A stretch of DNA of 64,000 bases from Chryseobacterium endalhagicum (GTDB taxonomy: Bacteria; Bacteroidota; Bacteroidia; Flavobacteriales; Weeksellaceae): assembly GCF_016745235.1 (NCBI RefSeq), contig NZ_JAELVM010000001.1, positions 1,687,856 to 1,751,855 on the forward strand. Direction: 5' to 3'. The position numbers and the translations under genes are program-made. Below are positions 1 to 8,792 of the stretch, one piece after another. How positions within the stretch are numbered: the stretch's first letter is position 1; each line of letters starts with the position of its first letter. The notes beneath the pieces are model-generated. The model saw only the letters and a program-made list of their open reading frames with translations, did no database searches and was not told where the DNA came from.

Positions 1-1
1 T

Positions 2-1177
2 ACATCAGGTGACTGGAAAAGTATCTCTCATTCTTATATGTCAACTCTCGCTTTAAAGAATGATGGAACCTTTTGGGGATGGGGAGAGGGAGATGATCTT
101 GGAAATGGGTCTACAGTTCCAATCCATTCACCCGTACAAATTGGGACTGATCATTGGAAAGCTCTTTATGTGGGACTTTTTACAGCGTATGGTGTTAAAA
201 TGGATGGTACTCTGTGGGTATGGGGTACCGGAATTGAAGGGCAGTTCGGCAATGGTACAACACCAATCAATCCATCTTTGGTGCCAATCAAAGTTGGACC
301 GGATACTGATTGGCAGTTCATTACAGTAAGTAGCCATCATACCCTTGCACTGAAAAATAATGGGACATTATGGTCATGGGGCAATAACGTTGTCGGGCAG
401 TTGGGTTTAGGAAATACAAGTAATTTTTCTACACCACAACAGGTTGGAACAGATAATAACTGGAAATCTATTTCTACGAAAGGATTTCACAGTCTGGCAC
501 TGAAGACAGATGGTAGTCTTTGGGCATGGGGTCAGAATGAAAAAGGTGAATTGGGAGATGGAACTACTATACAAAGAAATTCCCCTGTACGCATTGGAAA
601 CTCCTTTGATTGGAAAACGATTACCAGTGCGGCTTATTACAGGAGCTATGCCATTAAAAATGATGGAAGCTTATGGGCGTGGGGTAAAAATGAAAACGGC
701 GAATTAGGAGACGGAACTACCATACAAAGAAACTCTCCTGTACAGATTGGGAATTCTTATGACTGGAAAAGTATAGATTGCGGAGCTCTCCATTGTGTCG
801 CTATAAAGCAGGATAACTCTGTATGGTCTTGGGGAGGAAATCATTCCGGAGAGCTTGGAAATGGAAGTATTGTTGGAAGTTTTACCCCAATACCAACTAT
901 GATTATGGGGGCTTGTTCTTTTTTAGGGACTAATGAGAATGAATCTTTTTCAACAAAACAAGTGAAGATCTATCCAAATCCCGTTTCTGAAAATTTATAT
1001 TGGTCCAAAGAAGTAAAGACTGTTAAAATTTACAACGCAGCAGGAGCGCTGATAAAACATTTTTCAGAGGTAAACAGTAATGTAATCAATGTTTCAGCAT
1101 TGCAGCCTGGAACTTATTTCTTGGAAGCAGTTACCCTTGAAGGAGAACAATTAAAGGAAAAGATAATCAAAAAATAA
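2..1177 (+). CDS. RCC1-repeat protein with T9SS sorting domain, 5' end outside window
   Basis: The reading frame is open from the first bases of the window, and the residues before the first internal Met ([12 protein letters not shown]) already match the repeat, so the true start lies upstream. About six repeats of roughly 50 residues follow, each with a core like ALKNDGTLWSWG followed by LGNGT and a DWK segment. These are RCC1/BNR-type beta-propeller blades. After the repeats, the last ~70 residues (YPNPVSENL to the terminal EKIIKK) form a type A Por secretion C-terminal sorting domain. The protein is therefore probably exported by the type IX system and attached to or released from the surface. 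Ligand and function are unknown. Two neighbouring blades (about 548-625 and 701-778) are nearly identical at DNA level, which points to recent blade duplication. Confidence 0.9.
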   Translation, partial: TSGDWKSISHSYMSTLALKNDGTFWGWGEGDDLGNGSTVPIHSPVQIGTDHWKALYVGLFTAYGVKMDGTLWVWGTGIEGQFGNGTTPINPSLVPIKVGPDTDWQFITVSSHHTLALKNNGTLWSWGNNVVGQLGLGNTSNFSTPQQVGTDNNWKSISTKGFHSLALKTDGSLWAWGQNEKGELGDGTTIQRNSPVRIGNSFDWKTITSAAYYRSYAIKNDGSLWAWGKNENGELGDGTTIQRNSPVQIGNSYDWKSIDCGALHCVAIKQDNSVWSWGGNHSGELGNGSIVGSFTPIPTMIMGACSFLGTNENESFSTKQVKIYPNPVSENLYWSKEVKTVKIYNAAGALIKHFSEVNSNVINVSALQPGTYFLEAVTLEGEQLKEKIIKK

Positions 1178-1214
1178 TAATTGTCTTACTGCCAAAATTG
1201 ATGGCACAACATAA

Positions 1215-1253
1215 AAACAGCATCATTAGATTTCTAGTGATGCTGTTTACATT
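1215..1253 (+). terminator. Rho-independent terminator of the RCC1 gene
   Basis: A 16-bp stem (1215-1230 with 1233-1248, one T-G wobble) with a 2-nt loop begins 37 bases after the stop codon. It is followed by only a short T-rich run. Confidence 0.75.
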
Positions 1254-1615
1254 TAGTGTTTTTACCTTAGTTATTGGTGTTTCGAAATTGCTTTTTATGG
1301 TATGCAGCCATTTTTTTTCACTTCAATACATCATCATTCATAATACTTGGTCATCATTTTTCATTCTTTTTCATCATTACTGCCGAATTTTTTTTAAACC
1401 AAAGGAATACACTGAGGGAACCATTTACCGGTGAATCATTCAAAATAATTTACTTTTTCTGCTAAATTTATGGAAAATGCAGAAACATAAGCTTTTACTG
1501 ATTGATTCTTTGCGAAATGTGGAATTCTTTTCAGAATTGTAGTTAATTTTTTCAACTTGAATTGTGTTTTTGATATATATAGAATGGTTTAGTTTGTGCA
1601 AATATATAAAATTAG
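1254..1615. other. AT-rich spacer between RCC1 and TetR genes
   Basis: Short open frames exist here, but they are low-complexity Phe/Ile/His-rich translations with no recognisable domain or start context. I see no gene. The right end presumably carries the TetR promoter. Confidence 0.5.
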
Positions 1616-1629
1616 ACACTAATTAGTGT
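1616..1629. promoter_or_regulatory. Palindromic operator upstream of TetR gene
   Basis: A perfect 14-bp palindrome, ACACTAATTAGTGT, ends 47 bases before the TetR start codon. Its size and position fit an autoregulatory TetR operator. That it is the binding site is inference. Confidence 0.6.
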
Positions 1630-1676
1630 TTAAAATGGTTAAAATTTTCTTAAACTTGTATAAACGAACTCAAACC

Positions 1677-2306
1677 ATGGAAAGAAAACCAGTAGCGGGC
1701 AGCATCCGCAACAGAGAGCGTAGTAAGAAGAAATTTTTGGATGCCGTCGGAAAAATTCTCACAACAAAAGGGTATGCCGGATTAAAGGTGAATGATATTG
1801 CCGCGGCTGCCGGAGTAGATAAAAAGATGATTTACACCTATTTTGGCGGTCTCGATGGCCTGATGGACGAATATATCCGTTCTCAGGATTATTGGAGCAA
1901 TGTAAGCGCTGAAGCCGGAATGCCGGATCTGTCAGACGGAGGAAAAGCATTAACCGAAGCCATGTTATTGCAGCAGTTTGATTTTGTAGCCAGCAACAAG
2001 GAGCTGCAGAAATTATTACTGTGGCGTTTATCCGAATCCCGGAGATCATTAACAAAAATGACCAATCTTCAGGAAGAAAATGGAGAGCTTCTGTTTAAAA
2101 TGATCAGTGATCCCCATTTCGGGGAACATTCACAGGATTTCCGTGCGGTAATGGCTATTATGGTTTCAGGGCTTTACTACCTGAATCTGTATTCTGAAGT
2201 GAATGGCAGCGTCTTCTGCGGAATAGACCTTAACACCCCTGGCGGACGGGAAAAAATCAAAAAAGCAGTTTCTTTTTTAGTAGACAAGACTTTTGAGAAC
2301 CTGTAA
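1677..2306 (+). CDS. TetR/AcrR family transcriptional regulator
   Basis: This is a 209-residue DNA-binding repressor. The N-terminal ~50 residues carry the TetR helix-turn-helix: a KFLDAVGKIL helix, then GYAGLKVNDIAAAAGVDKK and IYTYFGGLDGL, the typical TetR recognition helix and YxYFxxxxxL ending. The C-terminal half is a helical ligand-binding domain of unknown specificity. The open frame extends upstream to a GTG at 1626. That GTG lies inside the operator-like palindrome and adds 17 atypical residues, so the ATG at 1677 (MERKPVAGS) is preferred. No target gene is obvious, because the following genes are on the other strand beyond a 500-bp repeat region. Autoregulation through the palindrome at 1616 is likely. 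Confidence 0.9.
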   Translation: MERKPVAGSIRNRERSKKKFLDAVGKILTTKGYAGLKVNDIAAAAGVDKKMIYTYFGGLDGLMDEYIRSQDYWSNVSAEAGMPDLSDGGKALTEAMLLQQFDFVASNKELQKLLLWRLSESRRSLTKMTNLQEENGELLFKMISDPHFGEHSQDFRAVMAIMVSGLYYLNLYSEVNGSVFCGIDLNTPGGREKIKKAVSFLVDKTFENL

Positions 2307-2820
2307 TATTTTTTGTTCCCTGACAGATTGAGCTGGTGATACAGATTTTAATAGGTAAACAGCTGCCGGATCTGTAAAATATTTTTCAACCCGATCGGGT
2401 TTTGTGCCATTAGTTTAAAATAGTGGGGATTTGCCGACCCATTTCACGAAAGTTTCAGTTCCATCGATTTTTTTAATTGATCTATTCTCAGTTAATGGTT
2501 ACAACTTTAATAGCCGCAAACATCTGCCAGATCCGTGAAATCTGCGGGAAATAAATGATTAGGGTTATGCCGTCTAAAATATTAATAAAAACCACATATA
2601 TTTCTACCTCCGGCCTTCAATAACTTCCCTCTTCCAGCTTCAGACTTCCTGACCAATCACAAAAAACAAAAATGCCTTGTCCCGAACATATTAAATATAG
2701 CCAGAAAAATAAATCCACAGCATCACAAAGACACCGTGGAAATTTTTAATTGATCTGTTTTTAGTTGATGCTTACGGCTTTAATAACCGCAATCATCTGC
2801 CAAATCTGCGTGAAATCATC
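2307..2820. repeat. Intergenic region with imperfect direct repeats
   Basis: There is no gene in this 514-bp spacer. It holds an imperfect direct repeat of about 75 bp, at 2468-2542 and 2743-2817. Both copies contain TTTTTAATTGATCT, then TAATARCCGCAA and CATCTGCCA, ending in a GTGAAATC segment. A weaker third copy is at about 2344-2380 (AGCTGCCGGATCTGTAAA). A short palindrome (AACCCGATCGGGTT, 2388-2401) could be a weak terminator for the TetR gene. The CATCTG...AATC/TGCGTGAAATC core resembles the module repeated around 16.0, 16.2 and 18.9 kb. Confidence 0.7.
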
Positions 2821-4353
2821 CTATCCCTTATGATAAGGACATCCCGCAGGCGGATTCACAGAGTCATCCGGAATATTCATCTTCGGCGTTTTATCAAAGA
2901 ATTGCTCTTCTATAATAGCTCTCTGATCCGCAGGAATATCTTCCAGCTTACGAAGCGTATTCACCTGGATATGCGGCCAGCTCGTTGTTCCACCGTCGTT
3001 TCCGAAATCAAATTCGAAAAATACAATCTGCTCGTATTGCAGCTGAAGAATTTCTTTTCCATCTTCAATCACGGTTTCAATCCACAGACGGAAATCTACT
3101 TCAACCGTAGGAACAAAACGGTTCACGAAAGGAACATTTAAAATTCCACCCTGTGCACCGGTCTTCATTTTTGATGACATCTGAACAAGAACATAATTGC
3201 TGACATTCTGCCCGCTTAAAGTGTCTCTCAGCCTCAAATCTGGTCTTACCGAATAAGGATACAAATCATCAGCAAGAATACGCTGTGTATAAATTTTATT
3301 GGAACCTTCATCATTTTTGTCCGTCAGCGTTTCATGAACCCACGCTGGTGCCGGTTCATCAAGGTTGATAGGATCGGCCGCGCTTGCACCGGCTCCTCCC
3401 ATGGTTCGTGAAATGGCAAGGTGATCGGTCTGCCAGGCTGCGTTACCGTATGGGAATTGCGGAGAACCTTTGATCAGATAATTTTTACCGGTGGGTACAA
3501 TATCGCCTAGTAAAGTAATGGTACTACCATGAGGAATTACGCCGCTTCTTGAAATAGAGTAGTCAGGAATAAAATAAGGACCTTTGACACCGTCTCCCGG
3601 TTTCAGTTCCTGGGCAGGAATGATCTCGTAATATTCTTGTCCCGGCTGCAGCTCGCTCAGAAGAATGTATTTTTTATGATTTTCATCTGCTGAGATCTGA
3701 ACCAAAGGTTCGTCCCTGTATTCTCCCGTGTATCCGTAATTTTTAAAATCCTCTTCAGAGAATGCGTGGATTCCGCGGTCTTTTTCAATCGATTCCTTGG
3801 TGGCTGCATGATTGTAAACGTCACTCAGCCAAAGATACATCCCGTTTTCCTCATGGATAGAGGTATACTCTAAACCTGGCTGTCCTTCTTTTTTATTGAC
3901 ACTTTTAATCGTTTGCTCATATTTCACAGCCCCACAGAACAGTTCGCTGGCACCGCCACGGTTACGGACACCGCCGGGAACAAGGGAAAATGTAAGTTTC
4001 TCAATATACTCCTCACTGTCAAAACTGAATTTACCGGGAATCGTTCCCGAATTGGTTCCTGGTGAAGGCATGATCGTTGTATGGATTCCACTCGCTAATG
4101 AAGGCTGAGGTACATTTTTATTGTAATTCGCATTATAGCTTACCCAGGTTCCGTCCAGTGCTTCCAGAACACCGTAGTCTACATCCCCTGCAATCTTTTG
4201 CAGGTTTTCTTCTTTAAAAGGCAGAACCGGATCATCGATGAGAAGTTTTGAGTATCCGTTCATTATTTCTGCCAGGGTCCCCTGATTCTCACCCGGACCT
4301 TTGCGGAATAATTCACTTCCTGCCTGAAGGCTTTCTTTTTTTCGTTTAAACAT
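2821..4353 (-). CDS. Hypothetical 510-residue protein, last gene of redox operon
   Basis: I do not recognise this family with confidence. The protein has no signal peptide or membrane segment and looks cytoplasmic. Near residues 60-75 it has LEALDGTWVSYNANY, reminiscent of the GTW signature that opens nitrobindin/lipocalin-like heme-binding beta-barrels. The rest is rich in beta-type sequence, and it ends with NPPAGCPYHKG, a CPxH motif that might bind metal or heme. It is the last of four genes with short or overlapping junctions (21 bases after the ferritin-like gene), so it probably acts in the same pathway as the flavoprotein and the ferritin-like protein. A heme-binding or peroxidase-like role is only inference from the motif and context. 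Confidence 0.75.
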   Translation of the reverse strand: MFKRKKESLQAGSELFRKGPGENQGTLAEIMNGYSKLLIDDPVLPFKEENLQKIAGDVDYGVLEALDGTWVSYNANYNKNVPQPSLASGIHTTIMPSPGTNSGTIPGKFSFDSEEYIEKLTFSLVPGGVRNRGGASELFCGAVKYEQTIKSVNKKEGQPGLEYTSIHEENGMYLWLSDVYNHAATKESIEKDRGIHAFSEEDFKNYGYTGEYRDEPLVQISADENHKKYILLSELQPGQEYYEIIPAQELKPGDGVKGPYFIPDYSISRSGVIPHGSTITLLGDIVPTGKNYLIKGSPQFPYGNAAWQTDHLAISRTMGGAGASAADPINLDEPAPAWVHETLTDKNDEGSNKIYTQRILADDLYPYSVRPDLRLRDTLSGQNVSNYVLVQMSSKMKTGAQGGILNVPFVNRFVPTVEVDFRLWIETVIEDGKEILQLQYEQIVFFEFDFGNDGGTTSWPHIQVNTLRKLEDIPADQRAIIEEQFFDKTPKMNIPDDSVNPPAGCPYHKG

Positions 4354-4374
4354 GGTATTTAGTTTTTATGGTTA

Positions 4375-5862
4375 TTAATTCGTTGGATATTCAAAAGTGG
4401 GTCCCGCATTCTGCTGGGCATTCAGTGGCTGGCTCATCAGTCCGATAGCCTGTTCCTTCAAGGCGTACATATACAGAACCGATTTTTCCAGTTCCTTTGC
4501 ATGGCCTTCTACAGCAGCCTGGATGGCATCCAGAAGGTTTTTATACGTTTGGTTAAACGCTTTCCCCTGGGCGTACAATTGCGGATTCGATTCATAATCT
4601 GCCATTTTCGGATTGGGTTTCATAGGATAAGCGGCATTCCAGTCTACAGGTAAAGCTTTCCCGTTCGGTGGCGTGTTTACAGGCATCATTCCGTTTTCAT
4701 CCATAAAAGGCTGATAGTTTCCATTGATATAGAAATGTTCATGGAAAACCTCTTTAAACCTGAAATAATGGGCCAGTTCAGCGCCTTCTTCAAACTGGGA
4801 AGGGTCTACATCAAAAATAGAATCATCCGCACCTTCACCCTGACCTTTAATTTCCTGGAAAACGGCAATCACGCCTGATAAAGATTCCACAGGATGTAAT
4901 TTTCCGCCGCTGCCGTAATATTGCTCCGGACTGATCTGTTTGGCCGGATTTCCGGTGAAAATTCCTCCTGTATTTAATTCCTCGAAATTTTGTGGAAAGC
5001 TGCCATGCTCTTTGTAATACGCAATAATTTGGAAAACAGTGATATAAAAGAATAATACATCGTAATATTCACCAATGGTATGAACGTTTTCCATGATGAA
5101 ACCCTTCATGTTTTCCAGCGTCCAGAAATTATTTTCCTGTACAGCAGCACTTTTGGAAAATAATGCCTGCGGTACCGTTACTTTATCAGATTTCGGAGCT
5201 TTTACCAATGGACTGCTCGGACTTTCAATAGCGATAAAGGTTGCGATACTGTTGGTAGAGAACGTTTCCAGACCTACGTAGAAATCAACGTTCATAGGTA
5301 ATTTCATCGGGTAGTTGGGGTAATTCTGCGGGCGGTTGACGGAAGGCTGGATATTCACCGCATTCATCACATTACAAACCATGATCAGGTGAAGCATTTC
5401 TTCTACGGCAACACTTCTTATAATCTGTGAGGCCAAAGCATTGGTCCCGTCTTTTATAGAGTACAAAGCTGTAAGATAAGGCGGAATCGTGGAATGCTCA
5501 ATGAGGATTGCCGTTTGCAGAAGATCCTGGAGAATAGGGCGGTAGTTGATGCTTGTCAATCCCTTTTTAGTTTTAGAAACGGATTCAGATAATTCAGGGA
5601 TTCCGGAACCGAACTGTGAACTTAAATATTCATTGAACGCGTCAATCTGGTCATTAAGCAAAAGACTGGTCAGTGTTTTGCTGTGATGTTTCAGCCCTTC
5701 GATCCAGTCTGCCTTACTGATGGTGGAATCCAGCAGTAAAGTCGGTAAAGAAATAGTTTCTGCAATGATCGCACTTTTGCTTATACCTTTTGCACCTTTT
5801 AATGTTCCTCCTTTCGATAAAGTTTCCTGAGGAACTGTTTTATTGATAAGTCTTTGTCTCAT
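4375..5862 (-). CDS. VioB-type ferritin-like domain protein
   Basis: This 495-residue protein contains a ferritin-like domain of the kind found in iminophenyl-pyruvate dimer synthase VioB (Pfam family 'ferritin-like', PF12902). The domain starts near residue 105. LLQTAILIEHSTIPPYLTAL gives the first ligand helix (E122, H123), and VAVEEMLHLIMVCN the second (E154, E155, H158), matching the ExxH iron-binding pattern. The second half carries further helices, including a FKEVFHEHFY segment with possible extra ligands. There is no signal peptide. It lies 4 bases after the GMC oxidoreductase stop, so the two are co-transcribed and probably co-translated. No tryptophan-oxidase VioA or other violacein genes are present, so the substrate is unknown. 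It may bind iron or heme and catalyse an oxidative step. Confidence 0.85.
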   Translation of the reverse strand: MRQRLINKTVPQETLSKGGTLKGAKGISKSAIIAETISLPTLLLDSTISKADWIEGLKHHSKTLTSLLLNDQIDAFNEYLSSQFGSGIPELSESVSKTKKGLTSINYRPILQDLLQTAILIEHSTIPPYLTALYSIKDGTNALASQIIRSVAVEEMLHLIMVCNVMNAVNIQPSVNRPQNYPNYPMKLPMNVDFYVGLETFSTNSIATFIAIESPSSPLVKAPKSDKVTVPQALFSKSAAVQENNFWTLENMKGFIMENVHTIGEYYDVLFFYITVFQIIAYYKEHGSFPQNFEELNTGGIFTGNPAKQISPEQYYGSGGKLHPVESLSGVIAVFQEIKGQGEGADDSIFDVDPSQFEEGAELAHYFRFKEVFHEHFYINGNYQPFMDENGMMPVNTPPNGKALPVDWNAAYPMKPNPKMADYESNPQLYAQGKAFNQTYKNLLDAIQAAVEGHAKELEKSVLYMYALKEQAIGLMSQPLNAQQNAGPTFEYPTN

Positions 5863-5866
5863 GTTT

Positions 5867-7954
5867 TCAGTTTTTTAATTGATTTTCAAGATCTGCAAGG
5901 ATAGATTCCACCGAGCGGATCGTGAATGCAGAAAGTGTTAAAGTAGGATTTGAAGTTCCAAGAGTCGTCATATTTCCGGCTCCGACGATATATAAATTTG
6001 GGTGATCCCATGATTTACAGTAGCTGTTCGTTACCGAATCATCCGGGGAAGAGCCCATTTTGTGTGTTCCTACGATGTGGCCCGCTCCGTTATAAGAATA
6101 TCTCACGCTGTTGTACACAAAAGTATTGTTGTCCGTTGCATTATATTTGGTGAAATCCTGAATATCGAGCTTGGCAAACATTTGATCCGAAGCCAGTTTG
6201 GCCTGCTCCATGGCTCTTTTTTCATAGTCTGTCAGCTCATAATGAATAACAGGGCGTGGAATTCCCAATGCATCCGTGTATTGATCATTAATCGTTACCC
6301 GGTTGTTCGGGTCAGGCAGCTGCTCAATTTCAAAATGAAACAGAACCTGTCTGGAAAGCCGGGAAGCCAGTGCTTCTTTCAGTTCCGCTCCGAAAAGTCC
6401 GTCGCCCAGAAATTCTGAAAGGTCAGAGCCCGGAGAAAATGTCGGCCAGCTCCATCCCCAGTTGTCAAGCGGGGAGATCCACGCTGAAAATTCACTTCTG
6501 AAATTCCCGTCGCGGAAAGAAGAGATATTTGTGGTAGAACCGGGACCTCTGTATGGGTAAACCGCTTCCGGAAACAGTCCCCAGGTCAGCATCACCATAT
6601 GATCCATTAAATTCCTCCCCACCTGATCACTTCGGTTGGCCACTGTTTTTTCAATGGTTTTACCATTTTCAGTAACCGTATATTTTGAATTCAGTAAGAT
6701 TTTTGGATTTTCAAAAGCATTAGCCGCCAGAATCACGATGGTGTCGGATGTATCAAAAACCTCTTCCACAAAATCGGTCTTCTCTTTTGAAATGTAACGT
6801 CTTACATGAACTTTTGAAATTTTATCCTTATCCTTCTGATCAACACTTAATCTGTACACAACGCTCTGTGCTTTAATTTCAAGATGCGGGTTGCGGGTAA
6901 GGTTCTCATTCTCATTCATTTTGTATAATGCTTTTTTCAACGTCTTTAAAGCATTGTATTTAGCCTGCACCGGGCATATCGGAACGCATGATGCATTTCC
7001 TTCACAACGTTCTCCCATATAAGGATTCCAAACCGAGCCGAGAGCCTTGTATTCCTCTTTTCCGGAACTGTCCAAAACCAGTTTATAGCCTTTTTGTACG
7101 GTTTCCGCTTTGATGATTTTCGTTTTCCCGTATTTCGGATTCGGAATGGAATTTCTTCCCTGTGGAGAAGGAACCATCATTAACGGAATTTTTTCGAAAT
7201 TTAAATGGACACTCGTTCCCTTAAGCCCGTCAATGATCTTCTGATCCATATAGCTCTGAGGAATTTCTTCCATAGGAAAAACATAATCCCCGTAATACTG
7301 TTCCATACTTTCAGAAATAGGATATTCCTGTTTCGAAACATTTCCTGAAACACCAATCTCGAATTCGGCCATTTCATAGTAGGGTTTTAAGGTTTCATAA
7401 TCAATCGGCCAGTTGATAGGAGCTTTCTTATCAGAATCAGGCTGTTTGATTTCTATACCGTACTTTTCGGTAAGCCTGAAATCATTCGGAAGCATCCTGG
7501 GAGTAGTTCCCAGCCAGTGAAGGGTAGTCCCGCCGCCAACTCTGATGGCATCACTCGCAAACGGCATCGGCCCAAACTGAACCAGATATCCTTTCTTATC
7601 AGGAAACGGGGGAACGATAGGTTCCATATCCAGAACATTCGGTGAAGGAGCCTGTTTTAAGTTGGGATACGGAGAATTCGGGACTTTGGCTTCCTGCATG
7701 AAAAAAGTACGCATATACTCGTTATAAGTCGTCATGGATGACACGGAATCCAGCTCCAGACCGGCTTCTAAGCCAGCTTCGAACATGAGTACCGACAATT
7801 CGCGGGTATTTTCCGCTTTTTTGGCATCCGCACGGTGGATCATTTTACCTTTCTTTGTGTCGAATACATGATCGGTCAGCAGTTTTGCGATCAATGATCC
7901 TGCGATCCCCGTTCCTACGATGATCACATCTTTTTTATGGTCTTTCTGGCTCAT
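5867..7954 (-). CDS. GMC-family FAD dehydrogenase with Fe-S cysteine motif
   Basis: This is a 695-residue glucose-methanol-choline oxidoreductase. The N-terminal dinucleotide motif IVGTGIAGS (residues 12-20) binds FAD, and GGGTTLHWLG is the GMC substrate-domain signature. The C-terminal block GAGHIVGTHKMG carries the candidate catalytic His and is followed by NLYIVGAGN and NPTLTLSA. Unusually for general GMC enzymes, residues 317-327 form C-x5-C-x3-C followed by P. In FAD-dependent glucose dehydrogenase this spacing ligates a [3Fe-4S] cluster that passes electrons onward. There is no signal peptide. Its start overlaps the end of the upstream small-subunit gene by 4 bases, so the pair most likely forms a dehydrogenase complex. 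The substrate, sugar or other alcohol, cannot be read from the sequence. Confidence 0.92.
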   Translation of the reverse strand: MSQKDHKKDVIIVGTGIAGSLIAKLLTDHVFDTKKGKMIHRADAKKAENTRELSVLMFEAGLEAGLELDSVSSMTTYNEYMRTFFMQEAKVPNSPYPNLKQAPSPNVLDMEPIVPPFPDKKGYLVQFGPMPFASDAIRVGGGTTLHWLGTTPRMLPNDFRLTEKYGIEIKQPDSDKKAPINWPIDYETLKPYYEMAEFEIGVSGNVSKQEYPISESMEQYYGDYVFPMEEIPQSYMDQKIIDGLKGTSVHLNFEKIPLMMVPSPQGRNSIPNPKYGKTKIIKAETVQKGYKLVLDSSGKEEYKALGSVWNPYMGERCEGNASCVPICPVQAKYNALKTLKKALYKMNENENLTRNPHLEIKAQSVVYRLSVDQKDKDKISKVHVRRYISKEKTDFVEEVFDTSDTIVILAANAFENPKILLNSKYTVTENGKTIEKTVANRSDQVGRNLMDHMVMLTWGLFPEAVYPYRGPGSTTNISSFRDGNFRSEFSAWISPLDNWGWSWPTFSPGSDLSEFLGDGLFGAELKEALASRLSRQVLFHFEIEQLPDPNNRVTINDQYTDALGIPRPVIHYELTDYEKRAMEQAKLASDQMFAKLDIQDFTKYNATDNNTFVYNSVRYSYNGAGHIVGTHKMGSSPDDSVTNSYCKSWDHPNLYIVGAGNMTTLGTSNPTLTLSAFTIRSVESILADLENQLKN

Positions 7955-8397
7955 GAGTTACTGTTTACAGGTTTAATATTCCACGATTTGTAGCCGGGCT
8001 GTTTTGCTCCTGGCGGATGGGCGTGCATGACGTTCCATACCAAACCTTCTTTATAGGAAAGATCATTGATATAGGCACCTTCCCAGGTTCCCAGATACCA
8101 GATGGTTATCACTTTTCCAGCCATATCATTCAGGCCGGGATCTGCCATGATTTCAGAAGCAATCGTGTTTTTTAACTGATCCTGACTGAAAGAATTTTCA
8201 AATACATTTTTGGAGACAGTCAGGAATTCTACGAAAGTGGCGGCTTCCATACTTCCCAGAATGTAGGTGTAATAGGTTTCTGCCAGACCTGTAGACTGTA
8301 ATTCGTTCACAGAAAATCCGGTAAGCGCTTCTGAGACGGACATGAACACGTCGAAATAATAATCGTCGACGTTGAGGATTTTGTTAATAATAATCAT
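7951..8397 (-). CDS. Small subunit of membrane-type FAD dehydrogenase (FAD-SLDH-like)
   Basis: This 148-residue protein resembles the small subunit of sorbitol/gluconate-type FAD dehydrogenases (Pfam FAD-SLDH or gluconate 2-dehydrogenase subunit 3). An N-terminal helical region contains the FMSVSEALTGFS start typical of the family. A C-terminal block reads VITIWYLGTWEG, then GLVWNVMHAHPPG and W(N)IKP, matching the family's YLG...AL.W.....P....W..P pattern. Characterised members often carry a Tat signal, which is absent here, so this complex may stay in the cytoplasm. It is the first gene of the four-gene operon and overlaps the catalytic subunit by 4 bases. The role is escort or assembly of the GMC subunit and possibly electron transfer. 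Confidence 0.8.
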   Translation of the reverse strand: MIIINKILNVDDYYFDVFMSVSEALTGFSVNELQSTGLAETYYTYILGSMEAATFVEFLTVSKNVFENSFSQDQLKNTIASEIMADPGLNDMAGKVITIWYLGTWEGAYINDLSYKEGLVWNVMHAHPPGAKQPGYKSWNIKPVNSNS

Positions 8398-8792
8398 TTC
8401 GTTAAAATTTGATGGTTAAAGTATCTTCAGCTCCGGATAAGGAGATTATTCTACCGATTGAGCCGGACCTGCCGGACTTTTTGGGATACTGTTTCATAAC
8501 CCATCTCTTTTTTCAGAAATGGTAAATTGTTTGTTAAGCGATCCATTGTTATCAGTTTTTGTTTACTCAAAATTAGAAACAATGGGGTACATGCTGTTCA
8601 GTATTTCTACGTAATTTTTATTTATTTTTATTGGAAAATCCTTTAAACAGAGGGTTTAAAAGCGTTTTATTTTCACTTAATTTAGAATTATTTTAAATTG
8701 TGAAAACAGCTGTTCGGGAAACAGTAAAAAAGGAATTGATAGAATGTTATATTGAAAATAATCAGGAAGAAGTATATAAAACTTTTACTGCT
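8398..8792. other. Spacer upstream of redox operon
   Basis: This spacer separates the start of the minus-strand operon from the end of the Lrp gene, which is also on the minus strand. It presumably holds the operon promoter. A plus-strand open frame starting with GTG at 8700 covers part of it, but it runs into the Lrp gene antisense and shows no domain. Confidence 0.5.
8568..8575 (-). promoter_or_regulatory. Candidate -7 box of redox operon
   Basis: On the minus strand the sequence reads TAATTTTG, a full match to the Bacteroidetes TAnnTTTG -7 element. It would give an untranslated leader of about 160 bases. No clear -33 TTG was seen at the usual distance, so the call is tentative. Confidence 0.4.

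Noticed and set aside
1198..1465. Two overlapping short plus-strand frames after the RCC1 gene
   Set aside because: Their translations are low-complexity and aromatic-rich, the terminator hairpin lies inside the first, and no domain or ribosome-binding context supports them.
4375..5862. Violacein or other bisindole pathway
   Set aside because: Only a VioB-like ferritin domain is present. No VioA, VioC, VioD or VioE homologues are seen, so the pathway assignment is not supported.
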